From Trebonia sp963759545 (lineage in GTDB: Bacteria > Actinomycetota > Actinomycetes > Streptosporangiales > Streptosporangiaceae), in the NCBI GenBank assembly GCA_963759545.1, contig CAVXAB010000049.1, positions 26,056 to 90,055 on the forward strand: DNA of 64,000 bases, written 5' to 3'. Below the pieces are notes generated by a model. It was not told the origin of the DNA, did no database searches, and saw only the letters and a list, made by a program, of their open reading frames with translations. The translations under genes and the position numbers were made by a program. Each line of letters starts with the position of its first letter. The stretch's first letter is position 1. Of the stretch, positions 36,390 through 45,669 are shown in pieces.

Positions 36390-37549
36390 CCCACGCTGCA
36401 CAGGCGGCCGCGCCGGCGGGCAACCGCCGGCGCGGCCGCCGCCGCCTCCAGATCGTCCGCTCCGGCATTGCTGCCGCCGTCCTCGCAGCCCTTGCGGCGG
36501 GCTGCGCGGGCGGCAGCGGCTCGCCGGGGCAGGCAGCGAACGTCTTCACCACCAGGCAGCAGGTCTCCTTCCAGCAGGTCAGGACCGAGATCGCCGCCCT
36601 CTACACCGCCCACCCTGGCATCGCCACGTTCACCACGCAGGACGTGCAGTACTCGGTGGCCTCCCGGGACACCGTGCTGCGCGAGTGCACGTCGGGCACC
36701 GGCTCGCAGGACGCGGAGACGGGCCAGATCATCGCGTGCGCACCGCTGATCTTCTTCCTGTACAGCTACGGAAAGCAGGCCTCGGTGCCGGCCGCCGTCA
36801 CCGCCGCGGGCCACCTCTACTGGTACGCGGTGACCCACATCGCCGGGCCGGCCAGCGCGAAGACCAGCCTGGACGAGATCCTGCAGAGCTGGAAGCTGCC
36901 CGTACCCGGCCTGACCCCGGCTCAGGCCAAAGCCGCCGTCGCGTCCTCGGTGATCAACGCCGCGGACGACTCAATGCTCACCCAGAAGGCCGTGCGGATG
37001 GTCATTTCCTCTATTCCGTCCGCTAGCGGGCAGCGGATCGTGGCCGACATCGGGTCCGTCACCGGGGTCGAGATGATCGGCTCCGGATCCGCCACCGCGA
37101 CGATCCGGATCACCAGCAAGGCCGCCTACTTCACCGGCAGCACGGCGGGACTGACCGCCTACATCGGTTTGTCCGCCAAGGCCGCCGCGAAGGCCAGCTC
37201 CCACTGGGTCATGATCAAGGCAGGCACCCCCGAGTATCAAGATCTCGCGGTCGAGGACACCATCGCCTCACTCCCGTCGAGCATCCTGCCGTCCGCCTCG
37301 GACATCACCTCAGTATCGAACACGACGGTGAACGGTCAGAAGGCCTACGTGCTGTCGTGGACGGCAAACTCCTCCGGCACGTCGATCAAGGCCCGGCTCG
37401 TCCTGACGACCACCCCGCAGGTCCTGCCCGTCAGCGAGACTGTGGCAACAAGCGCACAGTCCAAAACGATCACCTTCAGCCGCTGGGGCACCCCGTTTAC
37501 GGTCACCGCACCGGCCCCCGTGATCCCGTACACCCAGGTGAGCGGGTAA
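36386..37549 (+). CDS. Lipoprotein, possibly LppX/LprG-like
   Basis: A 387-residue lipoprotein beginning at GTG 36386, overlapping the GH3 stop (GTGA). After a basic stretch (GNRRRGRRRLQIVRSG) comes a hydrophobic core and lipobox LAALAAGC. The central and C-terminal parts (SGSATATIRITSKAAYFTG, IASLPSSILPSASDITSVS, SARLVLTTTPQVLP-like text) recall LppX/LprA/LprF folds that bind hydrophobic ligands, but the match is by eye only. Translational coupling to the GH3 enzyme suggests a shared cell-surface role, possibly in holding or sensing a glycan or glycolipid. Confidence 0.75.
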   Translation: MTHAAQAAAPAGNRRRGRRRLQIVRSGIAAAVLAALAAGCAGGSGSPGQAANVFTTRQQVSFQQVRTEIAALYTAHPGIATFTTQDVQYSVASRDTVLRECTSGTGSQDAETGQIIACAPLIFFLYSYGKQASVPAAVTAAGHLYWYAVTHIAGPASAKTSLDEILQSWKLPVPGLTPAQAKAAVASSVINAADDSMLTQKAVRMVISSIPSASGQRIVADIGSVTGVEMIGSGSATATIRITSKAAYFTGSTAGLTAYIGLSAKAAAKASSHWVMIKAGTPEYQDLAVEDTIASLPSSILPSASDITSVSNTTVNGQKAYVLSWTANSSGTSIKARLVLTTTPQVLPVSETVATSAQSKTITFSRWGTPFTVTAPAPVIPYTQVSG

Positions 37550-37679
37550 GCGCTCACGGGACCAACCACGGCCACGCATTCGGGTCCGGATCGACGGCAT
37601 GCGGGTCAGGTAGCAGCGGACGTGGGTCGCCCTCTGCATCATCTGGCCTAGGACGCCGGTCAGGTCAGATCCGCGAGCA

Positions 37680-37707
37680 GCCAGTGCCCCTCTTAGGGGG
37701 CACTGGC
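37680..37707 (+). terminator. Strong hairpin after the lipoprotein gene
   Basis: A perfect 11-bp stem (GCCAGTGCCCC / GGGGCACTGGC) with a 6-nt loop, about 130 bp after the stop codon. There is no T-run, as is common for high-GC actinobacterial terminators. Confidence 0.6.
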
Positions 37708-37726
37708 TCGCTGTGGGCTTGCGGGG

Positions 37727-37878
37727 TTAGAAGCCGTCAGGCACCTCGTCGGGGAAGAAGGCAGCCGGGCCGCCGCAGCGGCGGCAGAGCAGCTCAGGGT
37801 CGCCTTCGTCGGGGAGGGCGTCCTGACTGGCCGGAACGGCCTGGAAGGCGATCTCGAACGCGCCTGGGTCGACTTATG
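37727..37878 (-). pseudogene. C-terminal fragment of a zinc-ribbon-like protein
   Basis: One minus-strand frame reads VDPGAFEIAFQAVPASQDALP, then EGDPELLCRRCGGPAAFFPDEVPDGF and stop. The CRRCGG pair and acidic ends are protein-like. The frame has a stop just upstream and no start codon, so this is only the end of a gene, cut about 100 bp before the IS21-end-like repeat copy 2. Confidence 0.4.
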
Positions 37879-37975
37879 ATCGAGCATTCTTTTGATTAAC
37901 GCCATCCATTGGCCGCCTGGCGGCATCGTTGCTCGGCCCAGGTCAGTTGCCGGGCCACGAGCAGGCCAAGACAGG

Positions 37976-38075
37976 CGTGGTCACCTGGACGGACACTTCG
38001 TGGTCACCTGGACGGAACATCCGTGGTCACCTGGACGCTAAGTCGGCGGCTGTCTAGCCGCTGGGGGCAAGCGAG
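37976..38075 (+). mobile_element. IS21-end-like repeat, copy 2
   Basis: Three near-identical CGTGGTCACCTGGACG units in about 65 bp, followed by CTAAGTCGGC and GCAAGCGA, as in copy 1 at 29316 and in the same orientation. The two copies bracket the 8.6-kb block with AKR, SDR, ROK, GH3 and lipoprotein. Confidence 0.6.
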
Positions 38076-38165
38076 GCTAAGGAGAGCATGTGAGCACTCC
38101 GCATCGGTCGTCAGGTCATACTGGGCCGTGGAGGAAGAAATGGGCACGATGAGGGGAGAGGGACC

Positions 38166-39107
38166 GTGAGCATCACGCTGGAGGGCGCACGGGACCTGCG
38201 GGGATTCCTGCACGGGCTGCCCGGCGTCGACCGGGTAGGTGCCGAGGCGCGTGCCGCGATGCTGGCCAGCCGGTCGATCAAGACCACCGCCAAGCAGTGG
38301 GCGCTTGACCTGGCGATCTCGATGATCGACCTGACCACGCTCGAGGGCCAGGACACACCGGGCAAGGTCCGTGCGCTGTGCGCGAAGGCCAGGCAGCCGG
38401 ATCCCGCGGACCCAACCGCGCCCAGGGTCGCGGCGATCTGCGTCTACTCTGACCTGGCGCGCGTCGCCGCGCAGGAGCTAACAGGCACCGGCATTCACGT
38501 GGCGAGTGTGGCGACCTCGTTCCCTAGCGGACGGGCCAGCCTGGACGTCAAGCTCGCCGACGTCAGGTATGCCATCGCCGAAGGCGCCGACGAGGTGGAC
38601 ATGGTGATCGACCGCGGCGCCTTCCTTGCCGGGAACTACGATCTCGTATATTCCGAGATCGTGGCGGTGAAGGAAGCGTGCGCGGCGGCCGGCGGTGGCG
38701 GGGCCCACCTGAAGGTGATCCTGGAGACTGGCGAACTGGTCACCTACGACAACGTCCGGCGCGCGTCCTGGCTGGCCATGCTGGCCGGAGCGGATTTCAT
38801 CAAGACCTCCACCGGGAAGGTGAGCCCCGCCGCCACGCTGCCGGTCACGATGGTCATGCTTGAGGCGGTCCGCGACTTCCGCGAGGCGCACGGGCGGCAG
38901 GTCGGCGTCAAGCCGGCCGGGGGGATCCGCACCGCCAAGGACGCCATTCGCTACCTAGTCCTGGTCAACGAGACAGCGGGGGAGGACTGGCTGGATCCCG
39001 ACTGGTTCCGGCTCGGCGCCTCCAGCTTGCTGAACGACCTGCTCATGCAGCGAACCAAGATGAAGACCGGCCACTACGAGGGCCCCGACTACTTCACGCT
39101 GGACTAA
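38166..39107 (+). CDS. deoC: Deoxyribose-phosphate aldolase
   Basis: A 313-residue class I aldolase that splits 2-deoxyribose-5-phosphate into glyceraldehyde-3-phosphate and acetaldehyde. Start GTG 38166 (VSITLEGARDLRG) follows GAGGGGAGAGG. The Schiff-base Lys is in GADFIKTSTGKVSP and the second active Lys in VGVKPAGGIRTAKDA; KVILETGELVTYDN is also typical. The gene is followed 4 bp later by an aldehyde dehydrogenase, which would oxidise the acetaldehyde. The pair plus a short ALDH-like gene is a known actinobacterial arrangement for deoxynucleoside use. Confidence 0.95.
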   Translation: MSITLEGARDLRGFLHGLPGVDRVGAEARAAMLASRSIKTTAKQWALDLAISMIDLTTLEGQDTPGKVRALCAKARQPDPADPTAPRVAAICVYSDLARVAAQELTGTGIHVASVATSFPSGRASLDVKLADVRYAIAEGADEVDMVIDRGAFLAGNYDLVYSEIVAVKEACAAAGGGGAHLKVILETGELVTYDNVRRASWLAMLAGADFIKTSTGKVSPAATLPVTMVMLEAVRDFREAHGRQVGVKPAGGIRTAKDAIRYLVLVNETAGEDWLDPDWFRLGASSLLNDLLMQRTKMKTGHYEGPDYFTLD

Positions 39108-39111
39108 ACAG

Positions 39112-40548
39112 ATGCCGAAGTTCGAGTACGCGCCGGCGCCCGAGTCCCGGTCGATCGTCAGCCTCCGGGAGTCCTACGGGCTGTTCATCGACGGCGCTTT
39201 CACCGATACCGTCGACGGCCGCCCATTCAAGACGATCTCCCCGGCGACCGAGGAGGTACTGGCCGAGGTGACCGAGGCCGGCCCGTCCGACGTGGACCGG
39301 GCGGTGACCGCCGCCAGGAAGGCGTATGAGCAGACCTGGTCCCGGCTGCCAGGGAAAGACAGATCGAAGTACCTGTTCCGGATCGCACGCCTCGTTCAGG
39401 AGAGATCGCGAGAGCTCGCGGTGCTGGAGTCGCTCGACAACGGCAAGCCCATCAGAGAGTCGCGCGACGTCGACGTCCCGCTGGCCGCGGCGCATTTCTT
39501 CTACCACGCGGGCTGGGCGGACAAGCTGGAGTTCGCCGGCTACGGCGCTTCGCCTGGGCCGATCGGGGTGGCCGGGCAGATCATTCCGTGGAACTTCCCG
39601 CTGCTGATGCTGGCGTGGAAGATCGCCCCCGCGCTGGCCTGCGGGAACACGGTGGTGCTCAAGCCCGCAGAGACGACGCCGCTGACCGCGCTGGCGTTCG
39701 CGGAGATCTGCCAGCAGGCCGACCTGCCGCCTGGCGTGGTGAACATCGTTACCGGCGCGGGGGAGACCGGTCGCGCGCTGGTGGAACATCCGGGCATCGA
39801 CAAGGTGGCGTTCACCGGGTCCACCGAGGTCGGCAAGCAGATCGCGCGCGCGTGCTTGCGCGCGCACCGGCGCAACACCCTTGAGCTTGGCGGCAAGGCC
39901 GCGAACATCGTGTTCGAGGACGCGCCGATGGATCAGGCGGTCGAGGGCATCGTCAACGGGATCTTCTTCAACCAGGGGCACGTCTGCTGCGCGGGGTCCA
40001 GGTTGCTCGTCCAAGAGTCGGTGTATGACGAGGTGATCGCGTCGTTGCGGCGACGGCTGCTCACGCTGCGGCTCGGTGATCCGTTGGACAAGAACACCGA
40101 TGTGGGCGCGATCAACTCGGCCGAGCAGCTGGCCAAGATCCGCGCGTTGTCCGACGTGGGGGAGGCCGAGGGCGCCGAGCGCTGGTCGCCGCCTTGCGAG
40201 CTGCCTGCGCGCGGGTTCTGGTTCCCGCCGACGATCTTCACCGGGGTGTCACAGGCGCACCGCATCGCGCGGGAAGAGATCTTCGGGCCGGTGCTTTCCG
40301 TACTGACGTTCCGCACGCCGGCCGAGGCGGTGGAGAAGGCCAACAACACGCCCTATGGCCTGTCCGCCGGCGTGTGGACCGAGAAGGGCTCGCTGATCTT
40401 GTGGATGGCGTCCAAGCTGCGGGCCGGCGTGGTGTGGGCGAATACGTTCAACCGGTTCGATCCGACGTCGCCGTTCGGCGGCTACAAGGAGTCCGGCTAC
40501 GGGCGCGAGGGCGGCCGGCACGGGCTGGAGGCGTACCTCGATGTCTGA
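39112..40548 (+). CDS. Aldehyde dehydrogenase, catalytically complete
   Basis: A 478-residue NAD(P)-dependent ALDH. It shows the catalytic Cys in FFNQGHVCCAGSRLLVQ, the general-base Glu in ELGGKAANIVF, the NAD motif FTGSTEVGKQIAR, and IPWNFPLLMLAWKIAPALA. ATG 39112 follows the deoC stop by 4 bp. The expected task is oxidation of the acetaldehyde formed by DeoC. The 3' end overlaps the next gene by 8 bp. Confidence 0.93.
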   Translation: MPKFEYAPAPESRSIVSLRESYGLFIDGAFTDTVDGRPFKTISPATEEVLAEVTEAGPSDVDRAVTAARKAYEQTWSRLPGKDRSKYLFRIARLVQERSRELAVLESLDNGKPIRESRDVDVPLAAAHFFYHAGWADKLEFAGYGASPGPIGVAGQIIPWNFPLLMLAWKIAPALACGNTVVLKPAETTPLTALAFAEICQQADLPPGVVNIVTGAGETGRALVEHPGIDKVAFTGSTEVGKQIARACLRAHRRNTLELGGKAANIVFEDAPMDQAVEGIVNGIFFNQGHVCCAGSRLLVQESVYDEVIASLRRRLLTLRLGDPLDKNTDVGAINSAEQLAKIRALSDVGEAEGAERWSPPCELPARGFWFPPTIFTGVSQAHRIAREEIFGPVLSVLTFRTPAEAVEKANNTPYGLSAGVWTEKGSLILWMASKLRAGVVWANTFNRFDPTSPFGGYKESGYGREGGRHGLEAYLDV

Positions 40549-41416
40549 CTCAGTCGCTGGTCGTGTCGCCGTGCGCAAAACGTACAAGCTGTATATCGGT
40601 GGCGCTTTTCCGCGTTCGGAGAGCGGAAGGTCCTACGCGGTGACCGACTCCCGCGGCGGCTTCCTCGCCAACGCTGCCCTCGCCTCGCGCAAGGACGCGC
40701 GCGACGCGGTGTCCGCGGCGCGCAAGGCGTTCCCTGGATGGTCCGGCGCCACCGCGTATAACCGGGGCCAGGTGCTGTACCGTGTCGCCGAGCTGATGGA
40801 GGGCCGCCGGTCGCAGTTTGTCAGCGAGATCCGCGCAGCTGAGGGCATCGGCTCGTCGAAGGCGGAAACGTTCGTGGACGCCGCCATCGACCGCTGGGTA
40901 TGGTACGCGGGCTGGGCGGACAAGATCGCCCAGGTCCGTGGCTCGTCCAACCCGGTGGCCGGGCCGTACTTCAACTTCTCGCTGCCCGAGCCGACAGGAG
41001 TCGTCGCCGTCCTCGCGCCCCAGCGGGGCCCGTTGCTCGGGTTCATCTCGGTCGTCGCGCCGGCCATCGTGAGCGGTAACACCGTGGTGGTGCTGGCGTC
41101 GGAACAGTACCCGCTGCCCGCCGTCACGCTGTCCGAGGTGCTGGCCACGTCCGACGTTCCTGGCGGCGTGGTGAACGTGCTGACCGGACGGGTGGCGGAG
41201 ATCGCGCCGTGGCTCGCGTCCCACATGGACGTCAACGCCATCGACCTGACCGGCGCGCCCGACGACCTGCGGGACGACCTTGCGGTCGCCGCCACCGATA
41301 ACCTCAAGCGCGTCGTGGGGCTCTCGGCGAGCACCGACTGGGCGGCGACGCCCACCCTGGACCGCATGCTCACCTACCTGGAAACCAAGACCGTATGGCA
41401 CCCCGCCTCGATGTAA
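40541..41416 (+). CDS. Short aldehyde dehydrogenase homologue lacking the catalytic half
   Basis: A 291-residue protein equivalent to the N-terminal cofactor domain of ALDHs (YIGGAFPRSESGRSYAV, AARKAFPGWSGATAYNRGQVLYRVAELM, VAPAIVSGNTVVVLASEQYPL, PGGVVNVLTG). It ends after a short tail (LDRMLTYLETKTVWHPASM) with no catalytic Cys or GQxC region. It is not a random truncation: the operon position and clean start/stop support a stable short form. It may act as a partner or regulator of the full ALDH; enzymatic activity is unlikely. Confidence 0.85.
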   Translation: MSDSVAGRVAVRKTYKLYIGGAFPRSESGRSYAVTDSRGGFLANAALASRKDARDAVSAARKAFPGWSGATAYNRGQVLYRVAELMEGRRSQFVSEIRAAEGIGSSKAETFVDAAIDRWVWYAGWADKIAQVRGSSNPVAGPYFNFSLPEPTGVVAVLAPQRGPLLGFISVVAPAIVSGNTVVVLASEQYPLPAVTLSEVLATSDVPGGVVNVLTGRVAEIAPWLASHMDVNAIDLTGAPDDLRDDLAVAATDNLKRVVGLSASTDWAATPTLDRMLTYLETKTVWHPASM

Positions 41417-41474
41417 GCGGCGGGCGTTCACAACACCCAAGAAACAGCAGGTCAGAGGGTGTCACAATGGGTGC

Positions 41475-44400
41475 GTGAAGCTTACCGCTGGTTTGGTGAC
41501 GTTGCTGTTCACCGATATCGAGGGCAACGTCCGGCTGTGGGAGGTTGACCGCGATGTCATGGCTGCGGCGGCGGCCCGCCATGACCGCATTGTCCGGGAG
41601 CAGATCGAGGCGTCGGGCGGACACGTCTTCAAGACGGTGGGCGAGGCGCATCGCGCGGTGTTCGCCGACCCGGTCGCCGCGCTTTCGTCGGCGGTGGCCA
41701 TCCAGCGGGCTGTCGGCGCCGAGCCGTGGCCGTCCAGCCTGCCGATCCGGGTGCGCATGGCGTTGCATGCTGGTGTCTGCGCGGAGCGCGACGGCGACTA
41801 CGTCGGCCCAGTGGTGAACCGGGCCGCACGGTTGCTTGACGTCGGCCATGGCGGCCAGATCCTGGTGACGGCGGCGGCGTACGCGCTGCTCGCCGACCGG
41901 CTGCCCGGGGGGATCAAGCTCAGGGACCTGGGCGAGCAGCGTCTGAGGGACCTGGGCCGGGCAGAGCGGGTCTTTCAGGTGACCGGATCGGGACTGGCCG
42001 AGGGATTCGGTGTGTTGCGTTCGCTTGACCACCCGGCGCTGCGCCACAACCTGCCATCGCAGGCAACCAACTTCATTGGCCGGGACGCCGAGTTGGCCGA
42101 GTTGCGCGCGCTGGTGTCTGACGGGTCGCGGCTTGTCACGATCGCGGGTCCTGGCGGGATCGGCAAGTCGCGGCTGGCGCTGCAGGTGGCGGCCGATGTC
42201 CTCGATGGCACCGGGGACGGGGTGTGGCTCGTCGAGCTGGCACCGGTGGCGGAACCCGATCTTGTGGCCCGCACCGTGGCCGCCGCGCTCGGGGTCCGCG
42301 AGGTGCCGGGGCGGCCCATGCTCGACACCCTGATCGACGCCGTCGGCGACCGGGACCTGCTGCTGATCCTCGACAACGCCGAGCATGTGCTCGACGCGGT
42401 CGCCGAGCTGGCAGACGCCAGCATTCGGTTGTGCCCTCAGGTCTCGCTGCTCGTCACGAGCAGGGAGCCGCTTGGCACCAGCGGGGAGCACGTCTTCCGG
42501 GTTCCCAGCCTTACGGTCCCGCCCGCCGATCTCGCCTCTCCAGAACGACTTGTGGCCTTTGAGTCCGTCCAGCTGTTTGCTGAGCACGCCGCGCTGCACC
42601 AGCGGGGCTTCACTGTCGACGACGCCAACGCTGCGGCGGTGGCGGCGATCTGCGTCCGCCTCGACGGGATTCCGCTGGCCCTTGAGCTCGCCGCGGCCCG
42701 CCTTGGCTCGCTCTCGGTGTCGGAGATCAACGCCCGCCTCGATCAGCGGTTCCGGCTGCTGACCACGGGAAACCGTACCGCCCTGCCGCGCCACCAGACC
42801 CTCCGCGCCCTGATCGACTGGTCCTACGACCTGCTCAGCCCCGAGGAGCGGAGCGTGTTCGACCGGCTCTCGGTCTTCGCCGGGGGCTGGACCCTGAACG
42901 CCGCGGAAGCGGTCGCCTCCGGCGGCGACGTCGCGGAATGGCAGGTGCTTGACCTGCTGGCCGCGCTGGTCGGAAAGAGCCTGGTCCAGGCCGAGGTGAT
43001 CCGCGGTTCGACCCACTACCGTCTCCTTGAGACGGTCCGCCATTACGCCGCCGAACGCCTTGCGCTGCGGGCCGACTCAGATCTGCGCGACGTCCGCGTT
43101 GCATACCGTGATCACTACCTGGCCGTCGCCGAGGCGGCGGCCGCTCATCTGACGGGGCCGGACCAGGGCAGCTGGCTGGACCGGCTGGACGCCGATCAGG
43201 CGAACCTGCGGCGCGCTGGCGAGCATGCGGCTAGCGACCCTGATGGGACCGCGCTGGTCCTGCGCCTGGGCGTCGCGCTTTACCGGTACTGGATAGCGCG
43301 CTCCCGGCAGCAGCAAGCCCTCGCGCTGCTCCTGCCGGCGGTCAGGCGGCCCGACGCCGACACGGACCCCGCGTTGTTCGCGGCGGCACTGGTCACCGTC
43401 GCGCTCACCGCTTGTTGGGTTGACATCGCCGCAGCACGGCACCTTGCTGACCAGGCGGTCCAGGTCACCCGCCAACTGGGTGACGACCGGCTGCTCAGCA
43501 GGGCCCTTGCGGCGCTGTGCACCGCATGGTACTTCGCCGGCGAGCCGGAGACAGGGCGCCCGTTCGGGCAGGAGTCGGCCGAGCGAGCCCGCAATCTCGG
43601 CGACGACGTCCAGCTAGCTGAGAGCCTGGCCCACTATCTCCTGACCGTCGACGACCCGGCCCGGTACCTGCGGCTGGTCGGCGAAGCGATCGCCTGCACC
43701 GAACGATCCGGTGACCATCTCTACAACTGCCTCCTGCACAACAACGCCGGCTTTCATGCCCTGAGCGTCGGGGACATCCCCGGCGCCCGGGCCCACCTGG
43801 AAGCCGTGGCACAAGCCGCGCAGCAGATCGGATGGGAGAGCGCTGAACTGCCGGCCAACCTGGGCCTGATGCTGCGCGCGGAGGGAGACCTCGATGGCGC
43901 CAGGTCTATTTTCGAGGCAAGCCTTCGGGCCAGCCGCCGGAACGGTGACCGCAGGGGCATGGCCTACGCCTGCCTTTACCTGGCGTGCCTGGCCGGCGAT
44001 CTGGGCGACTGGGACCGGGCTGGCGTGCTCCACGGCTGCGCGCAGGCGTTTCAGGACCGGGCGGGCATTCCGTGGGACGAGTTCGACGGGCGCTACCGCC
44101 AGGACAGCCTCGCCCAAGCGCGTGCGCGCATGGGCGATGAGCAGCTGAAGCGAGCCTACGCCAAGGGCATGGCACTCAGCCTCGAGACGTCCCTCGACCT
44201 GGCTCTCTCAAGAGAAGCGGGCTGCTGCGCGACCGCGACCATGCCGCTGCGCGCGCCAGGCCGGACGATGCCGCCGACCAGGACGGCCGCACGCTCAGCC
44301 AAGCCGATGCCATAGCCCTGGCCGTGGACACAGCCCGGCCAGACCCGGGGCCTGCGCCTGGCCGTGACCGTTCCAGCACCCCGTCGCGCGCCGGCGGACA

Positions 44401-44618
44401 GCCCAGCCTGCCCGCTGTCGGCACGAGAGCGGCAGATCATAGCGCTGCTGGCCGGCGGAGCGAGCAACGCCAAGATCGCGGAGACGCTCTTCGTTACGCC
44501 TAACACGGTGCGGACGCACCTGGACCGGATCAGGGACAAGACCGGCGCCCGCAATCGCGCCGAACTGACCCGCTACGCAATACAGGCGGGCATCGAACCG
44601 GTTATCCCTTCCCCTTGA
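41475..44618 (+). CDS. Class III cyclase-like / STAND (NB-ARC) / TPR regulator with C-terminal LuxR HTH; frame disturbed near the 3' end
   Basis: Start GTG 41475 (VKLTAGLVTLLFTDIEGNVRL). Residues 1-180 form a cyclase homology domain: D14 in FTDIEG is kept, but the second metal Asp block reads KTVGEAHRAVF instead of GDAF/GDGF. A STAND ATPase follows (Walker A IAGPGGIGKSRLALQVA; LLLILDNAEHVLD; LLVTSREPLGTSGEHV), then TPR-like helices. The frame stops at 44315, but 44364-44618 reads a LuxR HTH (LSARERQIIALLAGGASNAKIAETLF). The bridging text TLSQADAIALAVDTARPDPGP lies in another frame, so two compensating indels (about 44215 and 44410) are likely. Predicted role: signal-gated transcription regulator. 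Confidence 0.85.
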
Positions 44619-44704
44619 TGTGGGCCGGTCGGCCCACACAAAGGCGCGCGTGGTAGGTCGCGCGACCCCTGCCGGCGGCGCGGGCCGGACCTTACGTTCG
44701 GCTT

Positions 44705-45174
44705 ATGAGAATTAAATTCACCAAGGCACCGACCTTTACGAAGGCAATTATCGCCTCGGCGGTATTCCTGATTGTGTACCTGGCGTCGACATCCAACCTC
44801 CCGTCATGCAGCGACACCATCGCGGTACTCAACTCGAGCGGCGATTGCATAGAACGCCAGAGCTACCTGCACACGGCTTCCGGCTGGCTGGCGCTGATCT
44901 GCCTGGTCGCCGCCGTGGTGCTGCTCGCTCTCAAGCACAAGGACTCCATCCGTGGGTGGCTGGCGTCGGCCCAGGAGGCGCACCAAGGGCCGTCGGCACA
45001 GGCACCGGAACAGGCGCAGGCACCGGAACAGGCACAGGCACGGCACAGGCACAGGCACCGGTGCCGACACCGGTGCCCGGGCGGGCTTCGAGCTTCTGCG
45101 CCAAGTGCGGCACCCGCATCATCGCGGGAGACAAGTTCTGCCAGGGATGCGGAGCCTCAATGGTGTCCACGTAA
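44705..45174 (+). CDS. Small membrane protein with QAP-repeat linker and zinc ribbon, frame switch in the repeat
   Basis: MRIKFTKAPTFTKAIIASAV leads into one helix (about 13-30); a second helix (GWLALICLVAAVVLLAL) follows. The linker repeats AQAPEQ, coded by tandem CAGGCACCGGAA-like units. In the frame of the start codon the text then degenerates into HRHRHRCRHRC and ends at 45205. The next frame gives APVPTPVPGRASSFCAKCGT and KFCQGCGASM, a clear double-CxxC zinc ribbon, ending at TAA 45174. A one-base slip in the repeat (about 45040) separates the two. Function unknown. Confidence 0.65.
44996..45060 (+). repeat. Coding tandem repeat GGCACAGGCACCGGAACA-like
   Basis: Short units of GGCACAGGC / GGCACCGGAACA repeat about five times. 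Length changes here would shift the frame of the downstream zinc ribbon. Confidence 0.7.
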
Positions 45175-45276
45175 TTCTGGCCGAAATAACAACGAATATC
45201 ACTGACCTGCGCTAATGCCGGGTCTCGCTGGAAACTACGGGACCCACGGCAACAGCTCAGGACAAGGGGGAAAGCC

Positions 45277-45669
45277 ATGAACAAGATCATCGCAGGAACA
45301 GTCAGTACCATGGCCGTTATCGCGGCAGTCGCCGCGTGCGGCTCATCCGGCCCGCCGAACGCCACATCCGTCCTTCAGTCGCACGGCTACACGCCGGTTA
45401 CATCCTCGTCGCTGAGCCCCTCGGCTCTCGCTTCCAGCGTCGGGGCGGGAAACGTCTCATCGGCAGCGATCGGCGTCAGCACGAGCAACGGCAGCGAGTA
45501 CCAGATGGTCATGGTTCTCACCCCGGCATTCCTCAGCCAGGGCACCCCTGCTGACATCACGACGATGGAGAGCCAGGCCGCATCCGCCGGGGTCGCGGCG
45601 AGCCTGAACGGGGACGTCCTGACGATGACCGGGACGCAGGCCGCGTTCGGTAACCTGCCGAGTTCATGA
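45277..45669 (+). CDS. Small lipoprotein of unknown function
   Basis: A 130-residue protein with signal MNKIIAGTVSTMAVIAAVAAC and a lipobox VAAC. The mature part is Ser/Thr/Ala-rich, with one region YQMVMVLTPAFLSQGTPADI and a C-terminal SLNGDVLTMTGTQAAFGNL. No family recognised. AAGGGGGAAA precedes ATG 45277. The stop overlaps the next start (ATGA at 45666), so the two are coupled. Confidence 0.75.
   Translation: MNKIIAGTVSTMAVIAAVAACGSSGPPNATSVLQSHGYTPVTSSSLSPSALASSVGAGNVSSAAIGVSTSNGSEYQMVMVLTPAFLSQGTPADITTMESQAASAGVAASLNGDVLTMTGTQAAFGNLPSS

Noticed and set aside
37693..37926. Minus-strand 77-codon frame MPPGGQWMALIKRML
   Set aside because: Another frame over the same DNA gives protein-like text with a CRRCGG motif; this frame is its shadow.
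41280..41474. Extension of the cyclase-LuxR gene to 41280
   Set aside because: This part overlaps the short ALDH in another frame; the family starts at GTG 41475.
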